This document shows, piece by piece, positions 1-5,091 of a DNA stretch of 8,198 bases. Location of the stretch: contig JAKAPO010000095.1 of the NCBI GenBank assembly GCA_021807065.1, positions 1-8,198 on the forward strand, read 5' to 3'. The position numbers and the translations under genes were made by a program. The notes under the pieces were generated by a model. The model was not told the DNA's origin. It did not search any database and saw only the letters and a list, made by a program, of their open reading frames with translations. Positions within the stretch are counted from its first letter, which is position 1; every line of letters starts with the position of its first letter. Origin of the DNA: a bacterium (GTDB taxonomy: Bacteria > Vulcanimicrobiota > Vulcanimicrobiia > Vulcanimicrobiales > Vulcanimicrobiaceae).

Positions 1-286
1 GCTCTCCGCCGTGCGGCCGGGTGGCACCGTCGTCATGTTCACGCCGTACGATCCGGATGCACCGGTGACGATCGATGCGGAGCGTTTCTATTTCAACGAT
101 CTACGGCTCGTGGCGAGCTATTCGTGCGGACCGGACGACACGCGTGAGGCGCTGGGGCTGATTGCGAGCGGCATCGTGACCGCTGAGAAGGTCGGCGCGG
201 TGCGATTTCCGTTCGAAAAGGTAGCGGAGGCGCACCGCGCACTCGCCGAGGGGCGCGTCGTGAAACCGATAGTTACCTTCGCCTAG
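1..286 (+). CDS. Zinc-type alcohol dehydrogenase (MDR family), C-terminal fragment
   Basis: Only the last ~95 codons are in the window; the frame is open from base 2, and the start lies upstream. The fragment reads as the end of a medium-chain dehydrogenase/reductase. A glycine-containing turn typical of the Rossmann fold (RPGGTVVMF) comes first, then the loop naming a strand and Tyr/Phe-rich segment (ERFYFNDLRLVASYS), then the helix EALGLIASGIV. The usual family ending follows: FPFEKVAEAHRALAEGRVVKPIV. That tail pattern is common to zinc-dependent alcohol, sorbitol and threonine dehydrogenases. The zinc and catalytic residues would be in the missing N-terminal part, so substrate and metal dependence cannot be judged. 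The TAG stop at 284-286 is 1 bp from the stop of the convergent membrane-protein gene, so each transcript may run antisense into the other unless a terminator lies inside a coding region. Confidence 0.8.
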   Translation, partial: LSAVRPGGTVVMFTPYDPDAPVTIDAERFYFNDLRLVASYSCGPDDTREALGLIASGIVTAEKVGAVRFPFEKVAEAHRALAEGRVVKPIVTFA

Positions 287-287
287 A

Positions 288-950
288 CTACGCGGCTTTC
301 GGGATGCTCGTCAACAAGACGATCGACGCGAGCAGGAGCCAGACCGAGGAGATCACCGGCGTCACGATGGTTCCTACTCCGGTGATCGCGAACGCACCCG
401 TGCTCGCGAACATCGTCAGCGTAAACGCAGCGTCGACGATGAAGACGAGATATCCGAGCACGTTCAACCAACCGGGCATCGCACCTTGGCGGCGTCCCTC
501 ATTTGCAGCTGCAAATGCAAACGCGGCAAACGCGCCAAACCCGAAGATGAAGAGCACCACGTCGAAGACGTAGAGCGTCGGGAACGAGGCGCCAGCGCCC
601 GGGTTACGGATCGTCGCAGCCCCCATGAGTGAGGCGGCGATGACATTCAGCGCGGTCCAGATGATCGCGCCCGCGGCGCCCCACTGCGCGAGCGTTCGGT
701 CCGTATCGTTTGGGTCGCGCAGATAGTCGAAGAAGCCGATCGCGAACCAAAGAATGAAGGCCACTGCGGGCAGCGTGAGCCAAGCCGAGAGTGCGAGGGT
801 GGCGTTGTGGCTGGTGACGTAGGCGGCGATTGAGGAGCCGCTCTCGGTCACCGGTGGCGGCATTCCTGGAATCAGGCCCGCGACGATGTATAAAATGGCG
901 CCGACGATGCCCGAATAGGCGGCGGAGCGCTCCATGTGGCGGTTGTGCAT
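288..950 (-). CDS. Six-helix integral membrane protein, DUF4386-like
   Basis: A 220-residue, strongly hydrophobic protein with six likely membrane helices at about residues 11-30, 51-74, 90-111, 125-149, 161-183 and 192-215. There is no cleavable signal peptide; helix 1 begins right after a short basic N-terminus. The overall shape (a helix 1 motif SGIVGAILYIVAG, six helices, ~220 residues) resembles DUF4386-type proteins of unknown function; I make that link from pattern only. No catalytic motif is visible. The ATG at 948-950 is chosen because GGAGG on the minus strand (955-959) lies 4 nt before it; an in-frame ATG at 933-935 would lose that match. The gene lies downstream of the 95-residue membrane protein on the same strand, 221 bp away, so they may share a transcript, possibly with a second promoter in the gap. 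Confidence 0.82.
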   Translation of the reverse strand: MHNRHMERSAAYSGIVGAILYIVAGLIPGMPPPVTESGSSIAAYVTSHNATLALSAWLTLPAVAFILWFAIGFFDYLRDPNDTDRTLAQWGAAGAIIWTALNVIAASLMGAATIRNPGAGASFPTLYVFDVVLFIFGFGAFAAFAFAAANEGRRQGAMPGWLNVLGYLVFIVDAAFTLTMFASTGAFAITGVGTIVTPVISSVWLLLASIVLLTSIPKAA

Positions 951-952
951 AA

Positions 953-959
953 CTCCTCC
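953..959 (-). promoter_or_regulatory. Ribosome binding site of the six-helix membrane protein
   Basis: Minus-strand GGAGGAG ends 2 nt before the ATG at 950. Its GGAGG core is 4 nt away, slightly close but a full match to the anti-Shine-Dalgarno core. It supports the first of the two closely spaced ATG codons. Confidence 0.6.
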
Positions 960-1171
960 GAAGCAGGCGGTTTCACGGCTCTTCGACGACGGCAGGCGTG
1001 CTTGCTTCCGGTGTAACCCGAATCAGGTCATGCGGGCGATACGAAACTTCCGTCGGACGCTTTGCCCGCTCGCCGATCTTCCCGGCTGCCGTAAGCCCGT
1101 AGAGTTTGCGATGGCGACGCAGGAGTGCGAGGGATGAAGGGAGCCGCGCCGCGCCCGCATGGCGCCTACTA

Positions 1172-1459
1172 TTAGAGGTGGTGAAAATAGACTACTGCAA
1201 CGACTACGATCGCTGCGGCGACCTGCAGCGTGAAAATCGGCAACGCCGCCCGAGGCTGCTTCGGTATCCACGAGAAGCCGAAGAAAACGATGGTGAGGAG
1301 CTGCAACGGCATGAGCAGTTGAAAGAGATGCGCGCCTGCGTCTTCGTCGGGCTGGCGTACGAGCGTCCCCTGCGCGATGCCGACAGCGAAGGCGGCAAGA
1401 AATCCCGCAGAGATCAGCAGCGGAAGGAATGCACTGGGGCGCTTCAACAGAGTCAACAT
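1172..1459 (-). CDS. Small three-helix membrane protein, unknown function
   Basis: A 95-residue hydrophobic protein. Three likely membrane helices lie at about residues 10-31, 46-64 and 72-92. A polar loop between helices 1 and 2 (RQPDEDAGAH) and a short basic-Pro loop (IPKQPR) between 2 and 3 separate them. The N-terminus has two Lys/Arg before helix 1. I do not recognise the family; it could be a small transporter subunit, a holin-like protein or a heme/quinone-interacting accessory protein, and nothing in the sequence decides. The ATG at 1457-1459 has no Shine-Dalgarno sequence. Instead a 15-bp inverted repeat covers the start codon and a -10-like box lies 7 nt upstream, so a leaderless and repressor-controlled mRNA is likely. 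It is divergent from the HTH-ribBA gene, sharing a 207-bp region. Confidence 0.72.
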   Translation of the reverse strand: MLTLLKRPSAFLPLLISAGFLAAFAVGIAQGTLVRQPDEDAGAHLFQLLMPLQLLTIVFFGFSWIPKQPRAALPIFTLQVAAAIVVVAVVYFHHL

Positions 1460-1489
1460 CCATTACTTTGTATCACAAAGTAATGGATG
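1457..1489. repeat. Perfect 15-bp inverted repeat, probable operator
   Basis: The left arm CATCCATTACTTTGT (1457-1471) and right arm ACAAAGTAATGGATG (1475-1489) are exact reverse complements around a 3-nt spacer (ATC). The arms cover the ATG of the small membrane protein and its putative -10 and spacer. The AT-rich core with no U-tract after it argues for a dimeric repressor site rather than a terminator. The binding protein is unknown; the XRE domain on the divergent RibBA is one candidate. Confidence 0.7.
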
Positions 1490-1495
1490 GGACAA
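1467..1495 (-). promoter_or_regulatory. Putative promoter of the small membrane protein (leaderless)
   Basis: On the minus strand, TTGTCC (1495-1490) and TACAAA (1472-1467) are separated by 17 nt; each matches the sigma-70 consensus at 4 of 6 positions. The -10 ends 7 nt before the ATG, so transcription should begin at or next to the start codon. Most of the element lies within the inverted repeat, so a protein bound there would block it. Confidence 0.45.
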
Positions 1496-1522
1496 AGCGG
1501 CAGGCGTGGCCTTTGAGGCGCC

Positions 1523-1571
1523 TCTCTCGACGTCGCTCGGCGCTGGCGCACCTTGCTCGCTCGGGATGACA
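1523..1571. repeat. Diverged intergenic repeat, copy 1
   Basis: A stretch with the pattern TCGACnTCGCTC, then a GC-rich middle, then GCTCGCTCGGGATGAC. It resembles the stretch at 3087-3138 in order and approximate spacing. Similar CGACTTCGCTC...GATGACA elements are dispersed between genes in many bacteria. The match is by eye and divergent. Confidence 0.35.
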
Positions 1572-1595
1572 CGGGGATGCAAAGTCGGGATGACA
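1561..1595 (+). repeat. 11-bp direct repeat, two copies
   Basis: TCGGGATGACA occurs at 1561-1571 and again at 1585-1595, a 24-bp period, in the leader upstream of the HTH-ribBA promoter. A G-rich run follows each copy. It may be a duplicated end of the intergenic repeat beside it; no protein-binding role is shown. Confidence 0.6.
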
Positions 1596-1630
1596 GGGGA
1601 CGCCAGGGCTCGCGGGTCCGCGCATTTCGC

Positions 1631-1659
1631 TTGACATCTGAAAAGTCGAAGACTACGGT
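1631..1659 (+). promoter_or_regulatory. Promoter of HTH-ribBA, likely leaderless
   Basis: A perfect -35 hexamer TTGACA (1631-1636) is followed after 17 nt by TACGGT (1654-1659), which fits the TAnnnT form of a -10 box. The -10 ends 7 nt before the GTG at 1667, so the expected transcript begins at about the start codon. Short dyads, AGTCgaaGACT (1644-1654) and CTACgGTAG (1653-1661), overlap the spacer and -10 and could be repressor sites. Confidence 0.6.
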
Positions 1660-1666
1660 AGGAGCC

Positions 1667-3079
1667 GTGAAATCTACGTTTGCGGGACGCCTGAACGCCG
1701 CTATGGAGCAGGCGGGCCTCTCCGCGACCGAACTCGCCGAGCAGGCTGGGCTTACTGAATCCGCGATCTCACTGCTCCGATCGGGCCGGCGGGAGCCGTC
1801 CTACCGGACGCTCCAACGCTTGACGAACGTCATCCCATCTCTTGCTACGGAGATTGCAGCAGTAGAGAGCCCGTTCGACGACATCGAGGAGGCGATCGCC
1901 GAGATTCGCGCCGGCAAAATGGTGGTCGTCCTCGACGACGAGGATCGCGAGAACGAGGGCGACCTCGTCATGGCTGCCGAGATGGTGACGCCCGAGGCGA
2001 TCAACTTCATGCGGCGGCATGCCGGTGGGCTCATCTGCGTACCGCTCACGGGCAGGCGTCTGGACGAGCTGCACCTGCCGCAGATGGTGAGTGAGAATAC
2101 CGCGTTGCACGAGACCGCGTTTGCGATCTCGGTCGAGGCGCGCGGGTTGACTACGACGGGAATCTCGGCGCACGATCGCGCCGCTACCATCAAACGTCTC
2201 GTCGATCCCGAAGCGAAGCCGGCGGATTTCCTCCGGCCCGGTCACACCTTTCCGCTGCGCGCGCGCGAGGGGGGCGTGTTAGTACGCGCGGGACAGACCG
2301 AGGCAGCGATCGATCTCGCGCGGCTTGCAGGTCTTTATCCTGCCGGCGTGATCTGCGAGATCATGGCCGAGGACGGAACGATGGAGCGTCGCGATGGTTT
2401 GCGCGCGTTCGCGGACCGCCACGGTCTGAAGCTGATTACCGTCAAGGATCTCATCGCGTACCGGATGCGCAACGAGATGCTCGTCAAGAGGATCGCCGCG
2501 TTCGATCTTCCGACCACAACGGGCATGTGGAAAGGCATCGCGTACGAGAACGTCCTCGATCAGAACGTGCACATCTCGTTGGTCATGGGCGACATAGGTG
2601 AGGGAAAGGATTTGCTGGTGCGCGTTCATTCCGAATGCCTCACCGGTGACGCGCTCCACTCGATCCGATGTGATTGCGCCGCGCAACGCGACGGCGCGAT
2701 GGCGATGATCGCACGGGAAGGGCGCGGCGTCTTTCTCTATCTACGCCAGGAAGGGCGCGGGATCGGTCTTGCCAACAAACTACGCGCCTACGAACTACAG
2801 GATCGCGGCGCCGACACGGTCGAGGCGAACCTCGCGCTGGGGCTCCCAGTCGACAAGCGCGACTACGGCATCGGATCGCAGATCCTGCACGATCTCGGCG
2901 TACGTGAGATGCGCGTCATCACGAACAATCCGAAGAAGATTTTCGGGCTCGAAGGGTACGGCTTGAAGATAAACTCGCGCGTGCCGTTGCACACGGCGCC
3001 GACGCCGCACAACGAACACTATATCGCGACCAAACGCAAGAAACTGGGACACCTCTTTGATGACGCAATTGTGGAGTAA
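1667..3079 (+). CDS. ribBA: RibBA with fused N-terminal XRE helix-turn-helix domain
   Basis: A 470-residue protein that makes two riboflavin precursors. It forms 3,4-dihydroxy-2-butanone 4-phosphate from ribulose 5-phosphate, and 2,5-diamino-6-ribosylamino-pyrimidinone phosphate from GTP. Residues ~4-60 form an XRE/HTH_3 domain (FAGRLNAAMEQAGLSATELA, then ESAISLLRSGRREPS), not part of usual RibBA. The DHBP synthase domain (~70-275) has RENEGDL at 94-100 and the TGISAHDRAATI and RPGHTFPLRA segments. The GTP cyclohydrolase II domain (~280-470) has the zinc cysteines C324, C335 and C337 (C-x10-C-x-C), RQEGRGIGL from 360, DYGIGSQIL and NNPKK, so both halves look active. GTG at 1667 keeps the whole first helix of the HTH and matches the promoter; AGGAG lies only 2 nt before it. 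An ATG at 1703 would cut helix 1; longer in-frame starts read through the intergenic repeat. ribH follows 85 bp on. No FMN riboswitch precedes it. Confidence 0.95.
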   Translation: MKSTFAGRLNAAMEQAGLSATELAEQAGLTESAISLLRSGRREPSYRTLQRLTNVIPSLATEIAAVESPFDDIEEAIAEIRAGKMVVVLDDEDRENEGDLVMAAEMVTPEAINFMRRHAGGLICVPLTGRRLDELHLPQMVSENTALHETAFAISVEARGLTTTGISAHDRAATIKRLVDPEAKPADFLRPGHTFPLRAREGGVLVRAGQTEAAIDLARLAGLYPAGVICEIMAEDGTMERRDGLRAFADRHGLKLITVKDLIAYRMRNEMLVKRIAAFDLPTTTGMWKGIAYENVLDQNVHISLVMGDIGEGKDLLVRVHSECLTGDALHSIRCDCAAQRDGAMAMIAREGRGVFLYLRQEGRGIGLANKLRAYELQDRGADTVEANLALGLPVDKRDYGIGSQILHDLGVREMRVITNNPKKIFGLEGYGLKINSRVPLHTAPTPHNEHYIATKRKKLGHLFDDAIVE

Positions 3080-3086
3080 ACCATGG

Positions 3087-3138
3087 TTCGACTTCGCTCC
3101 ACTTCGCCAAGCGTAGTGTCGCTGCGCTCACCACGACG
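3087..3138. repeat. Diverged intergenic repeat, copy 2
   Basis: In the 85-bp ribBA-ribH gap, TTCGACTTCGCTCC is followed after ~25 nt by TCGCTGCGCTCACCACGAC, echoing the order seen at 1523-1571. No terminator-like U-tract follows, so ribBA and ribH may still be co-transcribed. Confidence 0.33.
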
Positions 3139-3164
3139 CAATAGGCAACAGATGTGGCGGCATA

Positions 3165-3665
3165 ATGGCTGGTCGTAACCGAGAACGTCTTACCGTGCCC
3201 GGCTGCGGCGGGAAGCGCTTCGCGCTCGTCGTCGCTCGTTTCTATCGCGACGTGAGCGAGCAACTCATTGCCGGCGCGCGCCGAGCGTTGCGCGACTGCG
3301 GCGTCAAGGACGAAGATATCTCCACGTACGACGTACCCGGTTGCTTCGAAATTCCACTGGCTTGCCGCAAGGTCACCGAGACCGAACGGTTCGACGGCGT
3401 CGTGGCGCTCGGCGCAGTGATCAAGGGGCAGACTCCGCACTTTGAGTACGTCGCGCGCGAATGCGTGCGCGGCATCATGGACGTTCAGCTCTCGACCGGC
3501 GTGCCGATCGGTCTCGGCGTGCTGACGACGCTAACGTTGGAGCAGGCGCAGGAGCGCGCCGATCCGGCGCGCGGCGATAAGGGCTACGAGGCGGCGATCG
3601 CGGCCGCGGTGCTTACGACGATCCCCGCGGACATCACGCGCGCCGGCTTTCGATCTAGCAGTTAG
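3165..3665 (+). CDS. ribH: 6,7-dimethyl-8-ribityllumazine synthase
   Basis: A 166-residue lumazine synthase. It joins the DHBP made by the upstream RibBA to 5-amino-6-ribitylaminouracil, giving the last intermediate before riboflavin; family members assemble as pentamers or 60-mer capsids. Family signatures run in order: VPGCFEIP (57-64), ALGAVIKGQTPHFEYV with the catalytic histidine H92, GLGVLTTLTLEQAQER with R131, and DKGYEAA with K139; R131 and K139 correspond to the phosphate-binding pair. Two departures are visible. The usual RFN near the substrate ring reads RFY (Asn to Tyr), and the ALA/SER after VPG is Cys. The N-terminus is about 10 residues longer than minimal forms. The ATG at 3165 has only weak purine-rich sequence (GGCGG) upstream. 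ribD and ribE are not in the window. Confidence 0.95.
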   Translation: MAGRNRERLTVPGCGGKRFALVVARFYRDVSEQLIAGARRALRDCGVKDEDISTYDVPGCFEIPLACRKVTETERFDGVVALGAVIKGQTPHFEYVARECVRGIMDVQLSTGVPIGLGVLTTLTLEQAQERADPARGDKGYEAAIAAAVLTTIPADITRAGFRSSS

Positions 3666-3724
3666 GAAGAACCGAAGAAGACGATCGTCATCGTACGGCG
3701 GCTCTGGATCGAGGGTCTCGCAAC

Positions 3725-3733
3725 TGTGGATAA
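3725..3733 (-). promoter_or_regulatory. Perfect DnaA-box 9-mer
   Basis: The minus strand reads TTATCCACA, the classic high-affinity DnaA box. It is single: I found no second copy in the window. It lies 80 bp before the first codon of the operon that contains holA, a replisome gene. One 9-mer can occur by chance. Confidence 0.4.
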
Positions 3734-3800
3734 CTCGCCTTGAGCGAGGCGCAGGGATTGGCCCGCCTTGGGCGCATAGAATCGACCTCGTTCCACCCGC

Positions 3801-3805
3801 GGAGG
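3801..3805 (+). promoter_or_regulatory. Ribosome binding site deciding a TTG start
   Basis: GGAGG ends 7 nt before TTG at 3813, the ideal distance. The in-frame ATG at 3825 would be 19 nt away, so the TTG is preferred as the start of the zinc-ribbon gene. Confidence 0.7.
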
Positions 3806-3812
3806 CGCCACC

Positions 3813-4106
3813 TTGGAAGATAAGATGCTCACTTGTAGGGACTGTGGCACGCAGTTCGTCTTCAGCGTGCGCGAGCAGCAGTTCTTCGCCGATCGTGGTT
3901 TTACGAACTTGCCGGCGAGATGCAGAGATTGTCGGCAAGCGCGCCGCACGCAAGCTTCCCCCGGCGCGGGTTCGCGACCACGGCCGAGCTTCGAAGCGGT
4001 CTGTGCGTCGTGTGGCATCAACACGACGGTGCCGTTCCGTCCGCGCGGCGATCGACCGGTCTATTGCCGCGACTGTTACACCGCGCGCGTTCCTGCCGGA
4101 GTCTAA
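3813..4106 (+). CDS. Double zinc-ribbon protein (CxxC-x17-CxxC type)
   Basis: A 97-residue protein built of two zinc ribbons. The first (residues 6-45) has C8/C11 and C37/C40, with the family-like core FVFSVREQQFFADRGF and the motif ARCRDCRQARR, matching the probable zinc-ribbon domain PF13451. The second (62-90) is CASC, exactly 17 residues, then CRDC: C64, C67, C85, C88. This fits the CxxC-x17-CxxC class named in genome annotation. All eight zinc ligands are present. The linker (46-60) is Ser/Pro/Arg-rich and probably disordered. Function in the family is unknown; the basic character suggests nucleic-acid or ribosome contact, which is inference. It is cytoplasmic, with no signal peptide. 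Start is TTG with GGAGG 7 nt upstream. The stop TAA (4104-4106) is 1 nt before the proposed mtnA start, making it the operon's leading gene. Confidence 0.88.
   Translation: MEDKMLTCRDCGTQFVFSVREQQFFADRGFTNLPARCRDCRQARRTQASPGAGSRPRPSFEAVCASCGINTTVPFRPRGDRPVYCRDCYTARVPAGV
4098..4101 (+). promoter_or_regulatory. Ribosome binding site before a CTG start of mtnA
   Basis: GGAG within the last codons of the zinc-ribbon gene ends 6 nt before CTG at 4108. No ATG, GTG or TTG occurs in the mtnA frame between the GTG at 4012 and the first conserved residues, so this site points to CTG initiation or coupling to the upstream stop. Confidence 0.5.
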
Positions 4107-4107
4107 G

Positions 4108-5091
4108 CTGCCGGCTGCCGTTGCGTGGAACGGCGACGCGGTAGCCTATATCGATCAGCGGCTGCTGCCCTTCGAGGTACGCGTCTGCCGCGCTCGTACG
4201 GCCGATGAAATTGCCGGTGCCATCGAAACGCTGGCGGTGCGCGGCGCTCCGTGTATTGGTGTCTTTGCCGCGTATGGCATCGCCCTGCTACGCAAGACCA
4301 TCACCGACGATTCTGCGTTTTCGGCCGTTGCGGCACGCGTACGCTCCGCCCGGCCAACCGCGGTGAATCTTGCGTGGGCCGTCGACCGCGTGCTGGCTGC
4401 CGAAGATATGCTCGCCGAGGCGCAGACAATCCACCGCGAACAAGAGGCGGTCGATGCCGCAATTGCGCGCTACGGCCTCGACTTGATTCCACAGGACGCG
4501 CGCATCATCACGCATTGCAATACGGGTCCCCTGGCGACCGGTGCCGGCGGCACGGCGCTGGGCATCATCATCGAAGCGCATCGCGCGGGCAAGAAGCCAC
4601 GCGTCTTCGTAAACGAGACACGGCCGCTTCTACAGGGGTCGAGACTCACGGAATGGGAGTTACGCGGTACCGGCGTCGACGCCGTGCTCGAAGCCGACAG
4701 CGCCGCAGCGGTCGCAATGGCGCGCGAACGGATCGATCTCGTGCTCGTCGGCGCCGATCGCGTCGTGCGTAATGGCGACACGGCCAATAAAGTTGGCACG
4801 TATGCGCTTGCGGTGCTCGCCTCGCACCACGGGATTCCGTTCTATGTCGCAGCTCCGCGGTCGTCATTCGATTTCTCTATCGAAAGCGGCGCAGGGATTC
4901 CGATCGAACAGCGCGGCGCAGGGGAGGTCACGTCGTTTGCGGGCATTCCCGTAGCGGAGCCGAGTGCCAACGTGTTCAATCCCGCCTTCGACGTCACGCC
5001 CCGCCGCCTGATTACCGCGTTTGTGACGGAATTCGGCATCGTCCGTCCACCGTACCAGGACAATATTGAAGTTTTACGACTTTCTCGATAA
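4108..5091 (+). CDS. mtnA: S-methyl-5-thioribose-1-phosphate isomerase
   Basis: About 327 residues from the proposed CTG. It converts methylthioribose 1-phosphate to methylthioribulose 1-phosphate in methionine salvage and is related to eIF2B regulatory subunits. Signatures in order: AWNGDAVAYIDQRLLPF at the N-terminus, VRGAPCIGVFAAYG (from V44), NLAWAVDR, THCNTGPLATGAGGTALG with the catalytic cysteine C137, VNETRPLLQGSRLTEWEL, VGADRV with the catalytic aspartate D217, NKVGTYALAVLASHH, and FNPAFDVTP near the end. These are the two catalytic residues known for the family. The frame extends upstream to 3844 but that part is an out-of-frame read of the zinc-ribbon gene and looks non-native (Arg/Ser-rich). 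GTG at 4012 would add 32 such residues; CTG at 4108 starts just where homology begins. No other methionine-salvage gene is in the window. It overlaps holA by 26 nt. Confidence 0.93.
   Translation: MPAAVAWNGDAVAYIDQRLLPFEVRVCRARTADEIAGAIETLAVRGAPCIGVFAAYGIALLRKTITDDSAFSAVAARVRSARPTAVNLAWAVDRVLAAEDMLAEAQTIHREQEAVDAAIARYGLDLIPQDARIITHCNTGPLATGAGGTALGIIIEAHRAGKKPRVFVNETRPLLQGSRLTEWELRGTGVDAVLEADSAAAVAMARERIDLVLVGADRVVRNGDTANKVGTYALAVLASHHGIPFYVAAPRSSFDFSIESGAGIPIEQRGAGEVTSFAGIPVAEPSANVFNPAFDVTPRRLITAFVTEFGIVRPPYQDNIEVLRLSR
5057..5060 (+). promoter_or_regulatory. Ribosome binding site deciding the TTG start of holA
   Basis: AGGA inside the 3' end of mtnA ends 5 nt before TTG at 5066. It supports a holA start within mtnA, with translation coupled to the mtnA stop. 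Confidence 0.5.

Larger units (their letters stand above)
3666..3812. other. Intergenic region between ribH and the zinc-ribbon operon
   Basis: This 147-bp gap holds a 10-bp palindrome GACGATCGTC (3680-3689), a perfect DnaA-box 9-mer (3725-3733), a small hairpin (CTCGC 3734-3738 with GCGAG 3744-3748, no U-tract), a -10-like TAGAAT (3777-3782) lacking a well-spaced -35, and GGAGG at 3801. A promoter for the downstream operon probably lies here, but I cannot fix it. Confidence 0.5.

Noticed and set aside
1023..1463. 146-residue minus-strand frame over the small membrane protein
   Set aside because: Arg/Ser/Cys-rich wording typical of an out-of-frame read; the overlapping 95-residue frame has clear membrane helices instead.
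1553..1666. Longer N-terminus of RibBA from TTG 1553 or ATG 1577
   Set aside because: It would translate the intergenic repeat, the 11-bp direct repeat and the -35/-10 promoter; the residues look non-native, and no ribosome binding site precedes either codon.
1490..1666. FMN riboswitch upstream of ribBA
   Set aside because: The conserved AGGGGGC/GAAATTCCC-type core and multi-helix junction of the FMN element are not present; only short repeats and a promoter are seen.
3734..3748. Rho-independent terminator after ribH
   Set aside because: CTCGC/GCGAG makes only a 5-bp stem with no T-run; the ACGAT/ATCGT pair at 3681-3694 is also weak. Neither supports a terminator call.
3662..4024. Minus-strand frames opposite the zinc-ribbon gene
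   Set aside because: They run antisense to a gene with eight placed cysteines and read through intergenic repeat wording (SLRLAQGE); no ribosome binding site.
3844..4107. Upstream extension of the mtnA frame
   Set aside because: It is a shadow of the zinc-ribbon gene in another frame; composition is Arg/Ser-rich and unlike MtnA N-termini.
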